Part shown: positions 47,966-59,330 of the stretch, in pieces
Position numbering within the stretch: position 1 is the first letter of the stretch
Layout: the number at the start of each line of letters is the position of its first letter
Source of the DNA: Diphasiastrum complanatum
Taxonomy: Eukaryota > Streptophyta > Lycopodiopsida > Lycopodiales > Lycopodiaceae
Direction: 5' to 3'
DNA length: 64,000 nucleotides
NCBI GenBank assembly: GCA_029204225.1
Contig: CM055096.1
Span: 36,183,073-36,247,072 of the forward strand
Notes under the pieces: model-generated
What the model was told of the DNA's origin: nothing
What the model saw: the letters and a program-made list of their open reading frames with translations, nothing else
Databases searched by the model: none
Made by a program: the position numbers and the translations under genes

Positions 47966-50900
47966 CTGCAAACAATTGATCAAAGCATGAACTCAAATAA
48001 GGAGAATTGACGTGCAATAAAATACAGGATTGATCACAACAAATCGCCTATTGTGGTAGTCAAAAATGCCTTGTTCAGAGAACTAATTGTGAGTCAACTC
48101 TGATGTGCATGTACCAAACATATACATGATGCCAAAAGATTCAACAGAGTTTCTGTCAGCCATGAGGTCGAGCATTGAAATTGAGAATATTTTGCAAGGA
48201 AGCAAACTTTTATCGCATTGGTTAGGACAGGAAATTTCTGAAAAAAGTGCCATTATTGTTTTGAGAATGAAGCCACCCTCCAGAATTATATCTAACTTAG
48301 CTCAATTTTATTTATTGTCTTTATATTGAACTGCTTTTTGTTTGAAAAATGGAGTGATTCAGATGCTTATGTTTTGAAAATTAAGACTCTTCACTTTCAG
48401 ATATGAAATGCTACCAGACAATTCCAAGCTCTAAGAACTGAAGCTTATTCTGGTTCCACGGTTAGTCTAGTGGCTTGGTAAACAGTGATGAGCCCCACCA
48501 GTGGCAACAAGGACTTAGACTAACTAGAAAGACGCTTCTCAGATTCAGAGACTCTGACTCTGAGCAGATCACCTTCCACCATAAGTAAAATCAGACATAC
48601 ACAGAGTAGAATCAACCATATTATCCAGTCTTGTGACCATACATACCCCGCTCCGAACCTTTTCATTCAAAGGGTTCCCTTCCTTACAGACAGAAACAAA
48701 ACAAAAAAAAATTTAAAAGATCTATTCTTTTGACCATTTTTTATTAAATCAGTCCCAAAAAAAATCGATGAAGCATGCATTTAAAAAACATTCATTTGTT
48801 AACATATGTACTGTAAACAGTGGGACAAGCACGGGATACTGAGAAATGAGCAAATACACCCACATATTATATATAGCTTATTCTTAATATGATGGCTGCA
48901 TGTTGCACCACATTGCTGGTTTTCATAGACAATGCTACTATTTCTAGATTTTTTGGGTGAAATAACACGCTAAACCCGACACCCTAACAAATGGCACAGT
49001 TAACATAACACTCTAAACCCTAAACCCTAACAAATCATCATAAACCCTAAACCCCACAGCCATAACCATCAAAACAAGCCACAGCCATGATCATCATAAC
49101 CACAGCCATAAATAAACATCATCAACCCCACATCCTCATTGTGTCGTAGGCATCGCACCACAGGTATGTGCAGATTCAACATCAAAGCAGCACTTGTGTA
49201 GCATACACTTAAACCTGTGTAGAATGCATTAATGGTCCAGGAATTCAGTCCACAGATTCATGATCCCGATACGAACCCAAGGGACCGAGCCTGGCTCGAT
49301 TCGGGTATCGTCCGGTCAAAATGGCCCTTCGACGAGAGAGAAATGCAATTAGGTCAAGCGAAATGGACTAGTTTTGCAACTTTCCGTCCGACGGCCCCGT
49401 TTCTTCAAACGGGATCCGTTTTCAATGCCGTCTGTTTCGGCCAGTGGACAACCTCGATAGGAACCCGGTCGGAACACGGGACGAGGAAACGACCGACGGT
49501 CAGCCCGAAACGTTCGTCCGAAGTTCGCCATTGAACAGGGCTTCAAGGACACTTTGTGAGGAACGGGAACTGAAAACATTGGGAATCAACAAAATGGCCC
49601 AGGAATACAGTCCACGGATTCGTGATCCCGATACAACTCAAGGGACCGAGCCTGGCTCGATTCGGGTATCGTTCGGTGAAAATGGCCCTTCCACGGGATA
49701 GAAACGCAATTAGGTCAAGCGAAATGGACTCGTTTTGCAACTTTCCGTCCGACGGTCCCGTTTCTCCAAACGGGATCCGTTTTAGGTGCCGTCTGTTTCG
49801 GCCAGTGGACAACCTTGATAGGAACCCGTGGGAACAGACAGGACGAGGAACAGACGGACGGCTGGCCCAAAACGTCCGTCCGAAGTTCGACGTTAAACAG
49901 GGCTTCAGGGACACTTTGTCCGGTCGGGACCTGAAAACTAGGAGATGTTTCGGAGCCCCCGTGTTGGTACGCAAAATTTCGACAGCGTGTTGCAACGTGT
50001 TGAAGTTGTGCCATAAGTAATTAGTAAGTTGTTGAAATTCCACTTGAACTCGTGTATAATGCCAAGAATACAGTCCACAGGTTCGCGGTCCCGATACGAA
50101 CCCAAGGGATCGTGCCTGGGGCGATTCGGGTATCATTCGGTCAAAATAGCCCGTCGCGGGGTGCGAAACGCAATTAGGTCTAGCGAAATGGGCATAGTAG
50201 TGTGTAGGTCTTGAGACCTCCCTGTAGTGAATGACACAGTTTTGCATAAGTAATTAGTAAGTTGTTGAAGTTCATCTGGGGGAAAACCACTCTCATCATA
50301 TAAGACATAGTAATGTGTAGGTCTTGTGGTCCTGAGAGGTTGTCACTCTTCTGGTGAGCGTTCACCTCTCCCAAATCCTCTGGTGAGCATTCACTTCTTC
50401 GAGACAATCATGGCCATGGGTATTACTTCTCCCCGATGAACAGCCAACGGAAGGATATCAGATATACATGCACGTGTGCTGAACCATTTCATTGCACGTA
50501 CCACAGGACTGCGCTGCACATGGGCACTGATTCACACGAGGAGAAGAAACCGGTTGTCAATGAGTCAGTTGGAGCGGTTGGTGTTCTGTAGCACCAACGC
50601 ACGTCTCGCCAGGAGACTTCCGACCATTACGAGCGCATTGCAGGTGATTAGCTATTCTCCCATAGCATGTTGGTTGACTCCTAGTATGTTGGTTTCATTT
50701 CTTCATAAAGTTGTCTCTCTGACATGCAAATTTTAAACCTTGCAGACGAAGATATCTGATTAGCCTGGTTAGCCCAACGTCTGGCCGCCCTTTCCCTGAC
50801 CATGATGAGCTGCCGTCGTGTGAAATTCATTCTGATCTGCTCATCCAGATCCAGCTCGACAGCGGGGACAGGATCCACAGCGGGGGCGGGTGGCTTCGGT

Positions 50901-51591
50901 TCCGGATTTCTCTGCCGAGTCTGTCACAGCATCTCTCGGATATCTGCCTCTTGCTTCCGATGTCTCTCGTTGTGCCTTCGAATATCTTCCTCAAGCTTCC
51001 TCCTGGCTTCACCCTCGGCCTTCGATGGTATGCGCTCTGCCATCTCAATCGACCTTCTCCTCACAGCACCCTGGTCCTTGAACACCCTCTCACAGCACCC
51101 TGTCTCTCAAACAGCTTCTCACAGCCTGTCATCGGCTCTCGCTTGCTCTCTCACTGTCTATCACTAGCTCTCTAACAGCTTCTGAAAATGCCGACCACAA
51201 TGGCATTGTGAGTGCCTATTTATCCCCACAGCCTGATCGGCCATGTGGATCCCCATCATCCATCCATGTGCCTCTGTACCTGCCCCCATGTGATGCTCCC
51301 ACCTGTGTTGGTCTCCCATTGGCCCCATGGTCTGCTCACCCACAGTGCCCATGTGCCACTGCACCAGTCCCCTGCACCATGTACTGTACCCTCTTTTTTT
51401 ACACCCAGTACATCTTTTTTTTCCATTTTTTTGTCCTTTTTTGGTAAGTAATAGGCAGAAAAAAATTATTAAATATATTAAAAAAAAAAAATATTAAAAA
51501 TGGTACCGCGGATCCCAGGGCGGTACCGTACCGGCGATACCACTGATATGGTACCGGCGGTACCATACCAGCGGTACCAAAGGGTACTATG

Positions 51592-51636
<45 letters not shown>

Positions 51637-54579
51637 TTATTTATTTATATAGTATCTATATACTATATAGATATTAATTAAGTCAATTTCAAGAGGGTCT
51701 ACGATGGACGTTATTATGCCATCAGATCGAAATATTTTGAAGTTATAAAAAAATTTCCAAACACATTTGAAAACCGATATGTTTAACAAGTTTATGATTT
51801 AGGAAAATGTGATCTACAGACATGGAAAAAATGTCTGACCATTCTCTTAAATCGAGGTAGTGGAATTATGCCAAAGTTTCAGATGCTCTGAATACCCTCG
51901 GGTTTCAGTTTGATTCCTTCCATGGTTTAGGGTTTAGCTCAAAAGTACTTTGGGAGTCCTAGACTCTAATGAAGGAAAATCGAGTCTGAGCGTATGGTTC
52001 AATCACGTTGCTTGATTGATGCTCCTGATATATGATCTATATATCCTATTCTCAAAGCCAAGCTGATCCAAATGATCCTAATCTATGATGCATAGGGCGT
52101 TCCGAGTCTAGATATCCACAGCTCTAACATTTTGCTATTCATAATTCGGCTCACATAACACGGTCATGACAGTGTGATGAACACAGGCCCTAAACCCTAA
52201 ATCAGTGAATCGTCAAGAGTCAAGACTCAATGAATCAGCATATTATCAGGGATCTGTAGGCTCCCATAGTAAATAACTAACTGGCCCTAATAATTGTTCT
52301 GACATGTCGTTGAACAAACCAAATATAATAGGGCCAAGTGATCTTAAATGTTGATAAACACAACTGTGGCTCTAGTAAACTGCCAAATTATTAGAGGTCA
52401 TGTAGAGACATCGACAGCTGCTGTCACTCAAGTGAAATAGGGGCCAAGTGGCCAACGGAAATGACTGGTCTGTATCTTGATCTAATCTGTATGTTGTGGC
52501 AAAAGTATGGTTTCCAATCAGTGCATCAGCAATAGATATGATGCATAGGGCATTCTGGGTCTAGATATCCACAACTCTAATGATTTGTAAAAGGCCTCCA
52601 CATAACATGGTTTGATAAGCACAGGCCCCCGTCCCTGTGAATCAGTGAATAAGCAATATTGAGGTATTATCAAGGATTTGTGGGCTCCTATAGTACATAA
52701 AAAAATCTGCAAAAATTACCATCAGAAAACCTGTTTTCTGACACCCATATTGCCAAAAAAAAAAGCGCCGTTCCTAAACAAGTTCAGGAATGCGCCATGC
52801 ATCTATGATACACGCAAACTGGAGAAAGGCACAATTCTTCACCTAATAGTGAATTATGGTAGTAGAGGCAAACTTAACCTGCACATCAACCAAGAAAGAG
52901 AGTGGAACAGCCTTCTCCTACACTACAAATATTGCTACCAATGAACATAACTATGCTTTGAACAGCATTCCTATTCCATTGGTCAAAAAGCTAGAAGTCC
53001 TCCCTTGTCTATAATAAATGCCTCCGTTTCCAACATTAAATAACTTCCTGTAGCCTTATGATTGCTTCGATACCAAGTAGCCAATACAATATCTCATAAA
53101 GCATCAAATATGACAACAAACTCAAGAATCATATTACAATCTCCAGCAAGGAAGAACTACTAAATATCTTTTGAAAAGAACTAGATAGTACCAATGCAAT
53201 CGGCACTGTAATAGATAGAAATAGAGGTCACTCTACTTATGGTGTTCAGGAGTTCCTTAAGTAGACCCTCCAGATGAGTACCCCATAAGCTTAGGGAATA
53301 AATCAGCACGGCATGAGACCTAGGAGGTTAGCATCGTACCACCTAACCTTTGGTCCAGTTGCCCAAGGCTTATCCTCTAGCAACATGAAATATAAGCATT
53401 ATGGGTCCAGATGAATACATGACCAGCGCCTAATAATGTCTATTTTACTCCTAAACAAATGTACATATTACTCCTGTTACCATAAGTTAACAAAAAATAA
53501 ACGCAAGCAGGATACAAAGTTATGGATGGCAGGAAGCTAGAAGAAATATATTTGTAGCAATCAACATATCTTATAGGACCAATAGGATCAAATCAAACCT
53601 TTCAGCAAGCATAGCTGAACCTTCCTCAAAAAGTTCCTCTATTCCCATGTCTGTAAATTTCTCAGCCACTTTTGCAGTTGCCTCTCGAGGCCGCCTTTTG
53701 AGAAAACATGCTCCCATTAAGTTGCTCTTATTTTTTAGAGGAGGAGAGGATGGCAACGAATTATCGGGGGGGATTAAGTCAACCACAAGGCAAGTAGTAT
53801 CATCTCGAAGTCCTCTACACTTAAGAGCTTCCTGCAGTTCAGTTTCAAAATATATATCAGATTTTTCCAGAAAAGTATATGAAACAACACCCTGAATATT
53901 TCAAATACGGTGTCATCATTAGCTTCTATTTGATGAGTCAGCTAGTCATGTACAGATGCTACATATCAACTGAGTAAGGACCTTTCAACTGATACCAGCT
54001 CCATTGAAATCCAATCTTGAAATAACCCTGCCCATGCACTGAATGATTTCAACAAGCATGAACTCCTATTCACAATTTCACCTTAACAATCTGCTTTGCT
54101 GCAAGTTCTGCTGGTAAACCTCGGCAAGAATTAGCAGCCTTATCAGAGCTTAACGCATCCCAGACACCATCCGAAGCTATTATGAGTCGTCCTCCTGCAG
54201 AGGAGAGCTGCAATCACAAATGAAGCAAAGGTCAATACTTCTTTAATACCAAGATTGTGCAAAGACTTTATATACTTTTCAAGCATCAAGCACAAATTCG
54301 TAATGCTATAGGTTAATGCCGTCGTAAAGCGAAAAATGAAACAGAAAACAAAGCTAGTTGAACTCTTTAACGTGCCTCACAATACACTTCCAGTGTATGT
54401 AAATATCTTAACTGTCAGTCGCTAATCACAAACCAGCACTAGCAAATGATGCATAAGATACAATTTCTTACCTTGATTTGCTTCACAAAAGGTATTGGCA
54501 CAATAAACTCGCCCACATCCATATCCCCAATAGATCTTGAAAGACAAAGACCACCAGGCCAGCACCTCAAGGGCCCAAT
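47746..54579 (-). CDS. Protein phosphatase 2C, 3' half of gene (four exons)
   Basis: This gene encodes a plant PP2C, a metal-dependent Ser/Thr phosphatase, of the subgroup with a C-terminal cysteine-rich tail (like the Arabidopsis PP2C 12/15 group). The visible exons join in frame as 54,579-54,472, 54,207-54,082, 53,831-53,599 and 47,965-47,746, giving 228 residues. In order they carry GPLRCWPGGLCLSRSIGD, the metal-site Asp of SDGVWDAL, RDDTTCLVVDL (the late acidic metal site), a basic linker, EELFEEGSAML, and a CX2C...CX2C tail with DAMEGKR before the stop. Introns of 264, 250 and 5,633 bp all have GT-AG ends. The N-terminal part (first metal-site Asp residues) is not in the window. The upstream intron extends through at least 9.4 kb of transposons. 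The frame has no stop, so the gene is likely active. Confidence 0.92.
47966..48970 (-). other. PP2C last intron, 3' portion
   Basis: Intron sequence without recognised elements. A short A-rich stretch lies at 48,690-48,720. Confidence 0.6.
48971..49060. repeat. Interstitial telomere-like repeats
   Basis: The stretch contains ctctaaaccctaaaccctaa and taaaccctaaacccc with interspersed degenerate forms (aaacccgacaccctaac). This is the plant telomere unit CCCTAAA in short, interrupted arrays inside the phosphatase intron. Confidence 0.7.
49231..50190. repeat. GC-rich tandem repeat, three units
   Basis: Units begin at 49,231, 49,594 and about 50,058 with aatggtccaggaattcagtc or close variants. 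The first two are about 363 bp apart and similar throughout, sharing tttccgtccgacgg and gtctgtttcggccagtggac. The third is truncated at 50,190. Each has a cgatacgaaccc...gattcgggtatcg partial inverted repeat. GC content is clearly above the surroundings. Overlapping open frames on both strands are probably by-products of the low stop density; no protein motif is recognised. Confidence 0.75.
50191..50470. repeat. Short direct repeats between tandem array and hAT fragment
   Basis: Three pairs were seen: aagtaattagtaagttgttg at about 50,016 and 50,249, catagtagtgtgtaggtctt versus catagtaatgtgtaggtctt at 50,191 and 50,307, and tctggtgagcgttcac versus tctggtgagcattcac at about 50,350 and 50,380. 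Nothing coding is present. Confidence 0.6.
50471..51591 (+). mobile_element. hAT element A, deletion derivative (3' end)
   Basis: It matches elements B and C only in parts: the last transposase intron and dimerisation exon (50,509-50,644, with MGTDSHEEKKPVVNE-region bases in a broken frame; RRRNRLSMSQLERLVF is readable), then a jump at about 50,762 that removes some 1.4 kb, then the convergent second ORF and the 3' terminus. The end is gcggtaccaaagggtactatg at 51,571-51,591, the complement of a CATAG terminus, followed by a TA repeat. The 5' part is lost before 50,471. The second ORF (minus, about 51,030-50,763) keeps frame across the point where element B has lost a base. Confidence 0.8.
51592..51670. 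repeat. TA-rich microsatellite next to hAT element A
   Basis: An interrupted (TA)n tract directly abuts the CATAG terminus, consistent with insertion into a TA repeat. Confidence 0.9.
51671..52082. other. Intronic sequence, no feature seen
   Basis: AT-rich intron sequence of the PP2C gene without a recognised element. Confidence 0.5.
52083..52700. repeat. Direct repeat pair in PP2C intron
   Basis: The block 52,083-52,275 recurs at 52,536-52,699, sharing gatgcatagggc, tctagatatccaca, gataagcacaggccc-like and atctgtaggctcc-like words. Identity is moderate, implying an old duplication of roughly 450 bp period. Confidence 0.7.
52710..52805 (+). repeat. Short dispersed repeat, copy 1
   Basis: The pattern aattaccatcag, then tgacacccatat, an A run, then gttc-containing inverted words and gcgccatgca recurs at 55,638-55,760 (+) and, inverted, at 54,834-54,950. 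Copies are about 100-120 bp. Confidence 0.6.
52811..53598. other. Intronic sequence, no feature seen
   Basis: Remainder of the large PP2C intron up to its donor site at 53,598. No repeat or coding motif was noticed. Confidence 0.5.
53599..53831 (-). CDS. PP2C exon with RDDTT motif
   Basis: This 233 bp exon runs from EALKCRGLRDDTT to the split Arg codon after MLAE. Acceptor actgcag precedes it; the donor gtttgattt opens the 5.6 kb intron in phase two. Confidence 0.9.
54082..54207 (-). CDS. PP2C exon with SDGVWD motif
   Basis: This 126 bp exon encodes 42 residues from LSSAGGRLIIASDGVWD to AKQIVK. Acceptor tgattgcag and donor gtgaaatt are clear, both in phase zero. Confidence 0.92.
54472..54579 (-). 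CDS. PP2C exon with RSIGD motif
   Basis: This 108 bp exon encodes 36 residues from IGPLRCWPGG to PFVKQIK. It is flanked by an acceptor (tttgacag) and a donor (gtaagaaa) on the minus strand, and both phases are zero. Confidence 0.92.
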
Positions 54580-54833
54580 CTGTCAAACCAGCAAACCAAA
54601 CTTTCCTGGCTGGTTATAACCAACTTGAAGGTCTGTCGGAATGAATCGCAAAATTTCATTTCTTCACTTTGACGAAACAAGGAAAAGCTTACTCTTGGAT
54701 GACAAAGTTCTTCAGAGATCAGAAACTTAATGTGAGACACCCAGAATGCAATTTTTGACAGCTAGAAGATCAGACTATGAGTACTTGTTCTCACCGTCAA
54801 GAGAAAGAAAGAGATGAAACATGCAGATGCAAT

Positions 54834-54950
54834 GATACAAACCAGAGATGCACATGGAATTCCAGAACGCGTTCTTGGAATTTGCCCGGAATGCTGTTCA
54901 GGATTTTTTTTTTGTCAATATGGGTCTCAAGAAATAGTAAATTTTATGGG
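54834..54950 (-). repeat. Short dispersed repeat, inverted copy
   Basis: The minus strand reads gacccatattgac, A run, cctgaacagcattccgggc and ends gtgcatctc, matching the + copies at 52,710 and 55,638. With the latter it forms an inverted pair flanking the MITE. Confidence 0.6.
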
Positions 54951-55023
54951 AGATTTTATGGTAGTTTTTCGAAAAAAAAAATTGAACACTACAAGGACCC
55001 TATTTTTGTCAGATACTTTTAAC

Positions 55024-55538
55024 CATAGTACCCACGGTTCTCAGAACCGTGGGTCGTGGGAACCGTGGGGTGAACCGTACCACGGTTCATGAACCGTGGT
55101 ACAGCTCTTGTAATTTATTAGTTGATTAATTGATTTTTTTTTATGACCCTTTGCCCCACCAAAACCCCTCCCACGAATTTTTGGCCCTCATTTCAATGTT
55201 TTTGGCCTCATTTCACTGTTTTTGGCACTCATTTCACTACTGTTTTTGGCACTGTCATAGAATCGTGGCACTGACTGTTTTTGGCACTTGCTGTTAAAAA
55301 AAATCTGTTTTTGGCACTCACTGTTTTAAACTGTATCACTGTATCACTCAGGAATACAAGTGGTAATTTCTATCACTGTTTTTGGCACTCATGGAAGTAA
55401 AAAGAAAATTAATTAATTAATTGATTATTTAATTACCACGGTTCACCACGGTTCTGGGAACCAATCTTTGTGAACCGTACGGTTCACTGTACGGTTCTCA
55501 GAACCGTGGTGGACCGCCCACGGTTCATTAATTCTATG
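55024..55538. mobile_element. hAT-type MITE with perfect 8 bp target duplication
   Basis: The element starts CATAGTACCCACGG and ends ...TTAATTCTATG (complement CATAGAATTAA). It is flanked on both sides by the identical octamer cttttaac (55,016-55,023 and 55,539-55,546). The CATAG ends and 8 bp duplication are hAT features. Both subterminal regions hold many copies of ggttc/gaacc words in inverted arrangement (cacggttc, gaaccgtgg), and the centre (55,190-55,400) has repeated tttttggcact. It has no coding capacity, so it depends on a transposase elsewhere. The perfect duplication indicates a fairly recent insertion. Confidence 0.9.
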
Positions 55539-55637
55539 CTTTTAACTGTATCAGTCTAATTTTTGCTTGATATTTTGCAAATTTATTTTGTTGGATATCC
55601 GGCAAATTATTTTGAGACTTAAATTTGTTTGCTTTTT

Positions 55638-55760
55638 ACAAAATTACCATCAGAAGACTTGTTTTTGACACCCATATCAAAAAAAAAAAACATGTTCCAG
55701 GTCAAAATCTTGGAACATGCTCTGGAACACATTCCGGAGCGTGGCATGCAACTCTGCTTT
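55638..55760 (+). repeat. Short dispersed repeat, copy 3
   Basis: It carries aaattaccatcagaagac, tgacacccatat, an A run, then nested inverted words (tggaacatg, cattccggag) and gtggcatgca. See the related copies at 52,710 and 54,834. Confidence 0.6.
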
Positions 55761-55772
55761 GTTTAGAATATA

Positions 55773-55816
55773 ACACACACACACACACACACATATATAT
55801 GTATATATATATATAT
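55773..55816. repeat. (AC)n and (TA)n microsatellite
   Basis: A short AC run is followed by a TA run that directly precedes the terminus of hAT element B. Confidence 0.95.
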
Positions 55817-56211
55817 CATAGGTCCCACGGTACTGGGTACCGCGGATCCCGGTACCGCAGGACCATACTGGTACCGCGGTAACACAATATAATAATATAT
55901 ATATTATTTAATTTTTTTTTTAATTTTTTTTAACCTAAACTACCCGCCCCCCTCGCTTCTTCTCTCCCAGATTTTTTTCAGCCCATCGCTGCCCTGCCAT
56001 CGCTTCTAGTTTTGCTGCCCTGCCTTCGCTCGCCCCTCTTCTGATTTGCGTCGCCCTTCGCCCACAGACCGCCCTGCCTTGCATCTGCCTCTCCCTGCCT
56101 TCGCCCATTTTCAGCGTCTCTCCAACAGTGAACCCTGCTGTTTTTTTTCCAACAATCCATCCTTCCAGCTTTAGCTTCATCTGCATTTTTTCCCTAGTTT
56201 TCTCCATCGCA

Positions 56212-59200
56212 ATGGTGCAATCCGACCTTTCCGGTCTGTGGGACGAGGTAGACATTGTCAGGCGGGTTGCCGACAAGACCAACAAGACTGGCCAGAAGAT
56301 CGTGCGTTGCCGATACTGCCTCGTCGAATTTGCTGCGTCCCTCACTCGCCTTAAAGGCCACCTGCTCGGTGCACGCGCCAAAAATGGTGCCACCTTAAAT
56401 GCTGCTCCTTGTGGCAGCATGTCCATCCCCGACAGGCAGTGACTACTGGACACCTACAGGCCGCGGCTCGTGACGGGGGAGAACACCATATCGGAGGGCG
56501 TTCTCCGGTTTTGCACCGCTCCTTATGTGGCTTGGCTGACCCAGAGTTGCTGCCTGCTTGTCTGGCACGCACAAGGAGAGGGAGTCCATCCTCATCCCGT
56601 CCCATTGCCCCTCATCCCCCTCAGATCGTTCCGCCACACGCACCCTCATCTACACCCATTCCGGTGGATCCCGTCCCATCACATCCGCCAGTTGCCACTG
56701 TGGTTCCACCACCACGTCCTGTTGCTCGCACGCCCCCAGTTTACGATTTTCTCATGGATTCTCCGCCACCTGAGCAGGCCCAGGATGCTACTGACGAGGC
56801 CTTCGAGGATGTGGATGAGATCCCCTCTTCCTTCCCTTCCCATCCGGATGACCTCCCTAGCTAGCAGTTTTCGTATCCCATGCCAGATCTTTCCCCTCCA
56901 CCAGTGCACCCCACTTATGCTGCTGCACCCATCCCTGCCAGTGCATCCCACTCTCCCCATTCCATGTCTACAGCCGATGCATCCACTAGTGCCCAGCCTG
57001 TCGCATCATCGTCCATTCCCGTCACGGTTGGTGCACAGTTTTGGAGAGCCGTGGATTGCAGTAGAGGGGGGAGAGTCATATCTGCAGATTTCATGTACGA
57101 CGTCATTAGGTCTTCCATCCTGTCCATAGGCTCCCCAGCATGTCGTTACGGTGGTGACGGACAATGCCACCAACTGTGTTCAGATGGGTGTCCTGCTAGA
57201 GGCCGAGTTCCCTCACATCGTCCATACCCCCTGTGTGGCGCACGGCATAGACCTTCTCATGGGGGACATACGTGCACTTCCCTGGGTTAGAGCCATCGTC
57301 CGAAGGCCCTCTTCCTAGTGACTTTTGTCACCGGGAAGAGGCGTGTCCATGCCATGTTCCGGGTGTTCAGCCATTTGGACCTCCGTAAGCCAGCCCCCAC
57401 ACGCTTTGCATTCGACCTGGTTGTTATCGATCGTCTGATCAGGTGCAGGGCACAGCTTCTACAGATGGTTGCCAGTGATCTTTGGCATGCCAGTACGTTT
57501 CAGCACACGGAGGATGGGGAGCACTTTTCTTCCACGGTGAGGGAGACCAGTTTTGGAGGAATGCACAGACATTGTCAGGACTGCTTCGACCACTCTATAT
57601 TGTGCTCCGCATGGCTGACAGCGAGGGGTCCACACTTGGACTGGTGTATGAGCTCATGGACCAGATCGGACAGTTCCAGCAGCTGCCCATCTTGGAGCCA
57701 GAGAGGTAAGCGGTATAGTGTTGTAATTGTTCTTTATCTTTTCAGTGTTTGCTAGTTTGTTTTTCTGTCGATGTTATGTTTTTTCCAAAATTTGCTTCGA
57801 CTTCGTGCAGGATGACGGAGCTAAGGTTCATCTGGGAGACGCGGTGGAACTACTTTCACAGGAGTATCCACAGCGTTGCACACATCTTGCATCCCCTCTT
57901 CCTCTCTCCGACAAAGATATCAGACAGGGAGCTCGAGTCGGATTGGCTTGAGTACATCTACAGGGTGGGTCCACACATTGGCTTGGATCCTATCAGACTC
58001 ATGGAGGAGCTAGCTGCATTTTGTTTCGGGATGGGCACGTTCGGTCACTCGAGTGCTCAGGATCCAGAGAGGAGGCAGCTCCCCATTACCTGGTGGACCA
58101 TGTTCGGTAGCACCTATCCCTCCATACAGCGTCTTGCACTGCGGGTCCTTTCACAGGTATGCATCTCATCTCATCCTCTCTTGTTGTGTTTCGTTGACAT
58201 TCCACCCGTGCACATGTGCTGAACCATTTCATTGTACGTACCACAGGATTGCGCTGCCTCCGTGTGTGGGCGTAATTGGAGCACATGGGCCCTCGTTCAC
58301 ATGAGAAGAAACGGGCTATCAGTGAGTCAGCTAGAGCGGTTGGTGTTTGCAGCACCAACGCACGTCTCGCCAAGAGACTGCCGACCATTACGAGTGCATT
58401 GCAGGTGATGGGCTATTCTCCCATAGCATGTTGGTTGACGTCTCACTAAAATGTAGGTTTCAATTTTTTATCAAGTTGATGTCCTGACACGCTCAATTTT
58501 GACCTTGCAGACGAAGATATCTGATTTGGAGCGCCAGGTTGACTTGCCTACGGACAGCATCCATCCCATGCCTGCAGATGACTTGGGCACACAGTTGATG
58601 GCAGAGAGAGAGAGGGAGCTTGCTGAGATGAGAGAGAGAGAGCTTGGGCTTGAGCACAGAGAGCCTCCATTGTATGAGGCAGATGAGCCAGTGTCAGAGG
58701 ATGAGCATGATGAGGATGAGCCCATTCGGGTTGCGTTTGCCAGATCAGAGAGGGATGAGGCAGATGATACAGGTGCAGGGCACACGCCACGGGCAGGGGT
58801 CACAGGTGCATCACGTGGCAGAGGTGGGGCACATGGCACAGGTTATACCGGGAGACAGGCAGGGCACAAAGGGGGGCCAGTGGCATACCTACCTATGTCG
58901 ATATGATGGAGGAGGCTCTTGATAGAGGGCAGAGTGATTTAGATACCGGTCCCACAGCTGCTTGGATGCGTGCAGTACAGAGTCATGGCCGTTACTACGA
59001 CAGCACACCAGAGGAGGCACCAGATGACTTTGATTGCACAGATTGGGAGGCCATGCAGGGTCTACAGGGTGCACATGATGAGGCACGGGATGAGGCACGG
59101 GTTGATTCAGGGGATGGTGCACAGGATGATTCAGGGGTTGGTGCACAGGTTGAGGCCCAGAGCCCAGAGCATTTGTATTCAGATGCCCAGCTAAATGACT

Positions 59201-59330
59201 TGATTGCCACATTGGATTCAGAGGCTCAGCATGCCGAGTTCCAGACAGGCACAGATATCGGCTGCGAGAGTCAGCTCGGGGCCCTGAGTTGTCTCCGGAG
59301 CATTCGTCTGAGTCAGAGCCAGAGCATTGA
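56212..59330 (+). pseudogene. hAT transposase of element B, defective
   Basis: The ATG at 56,212 starts a BED-type finger (CRYCLVEFAASLTRLKGHLL). A TGA at about 56,440 replaces the Gln codon present in element C. Further on, a frame with VVTVVTDNATNCVQMGVLL and IVHTPCVAHGIDLLMGDI is the hAT catalytic region with the conserved TDNA and CxxH-type segment. KRRVHAMFRVFSHLDLRKPA and TRFAFDLVVIDRLI follow after a frameshift. Three predicted GT-AG introns are 57,706-57,810, 58,157-58,246 and 58,405-58,510. The dimerisation region (CAASVCGRNWSTWALVH) spans the second junction. An acidic, Arg/Gly-rich tail ends near 59,330. A deletion near 57,050 removes residues present in element C. Confidence 0.8.

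Noticed and set aside
49543-50247. 234-codon minus-strand ORF
   Set aside because: It lies in the GC-rich tandem repeat with overlapping open frames on the other strand; low stop density explains it, and no motif was recognised.
54580-55816. Next upstream PP2C exon
   Set aside because: No minus-strand frame with PP2C motifs and splice sites was found here or inside the hAT elements, so the N-terminal exons must lie beyond the window.
55935-56453. 172-codon minus-strand ORF opposite the hAT transposase start
   Set aside because: It is the antisense shadow of the BED-finger exon and its GC-rich leader.
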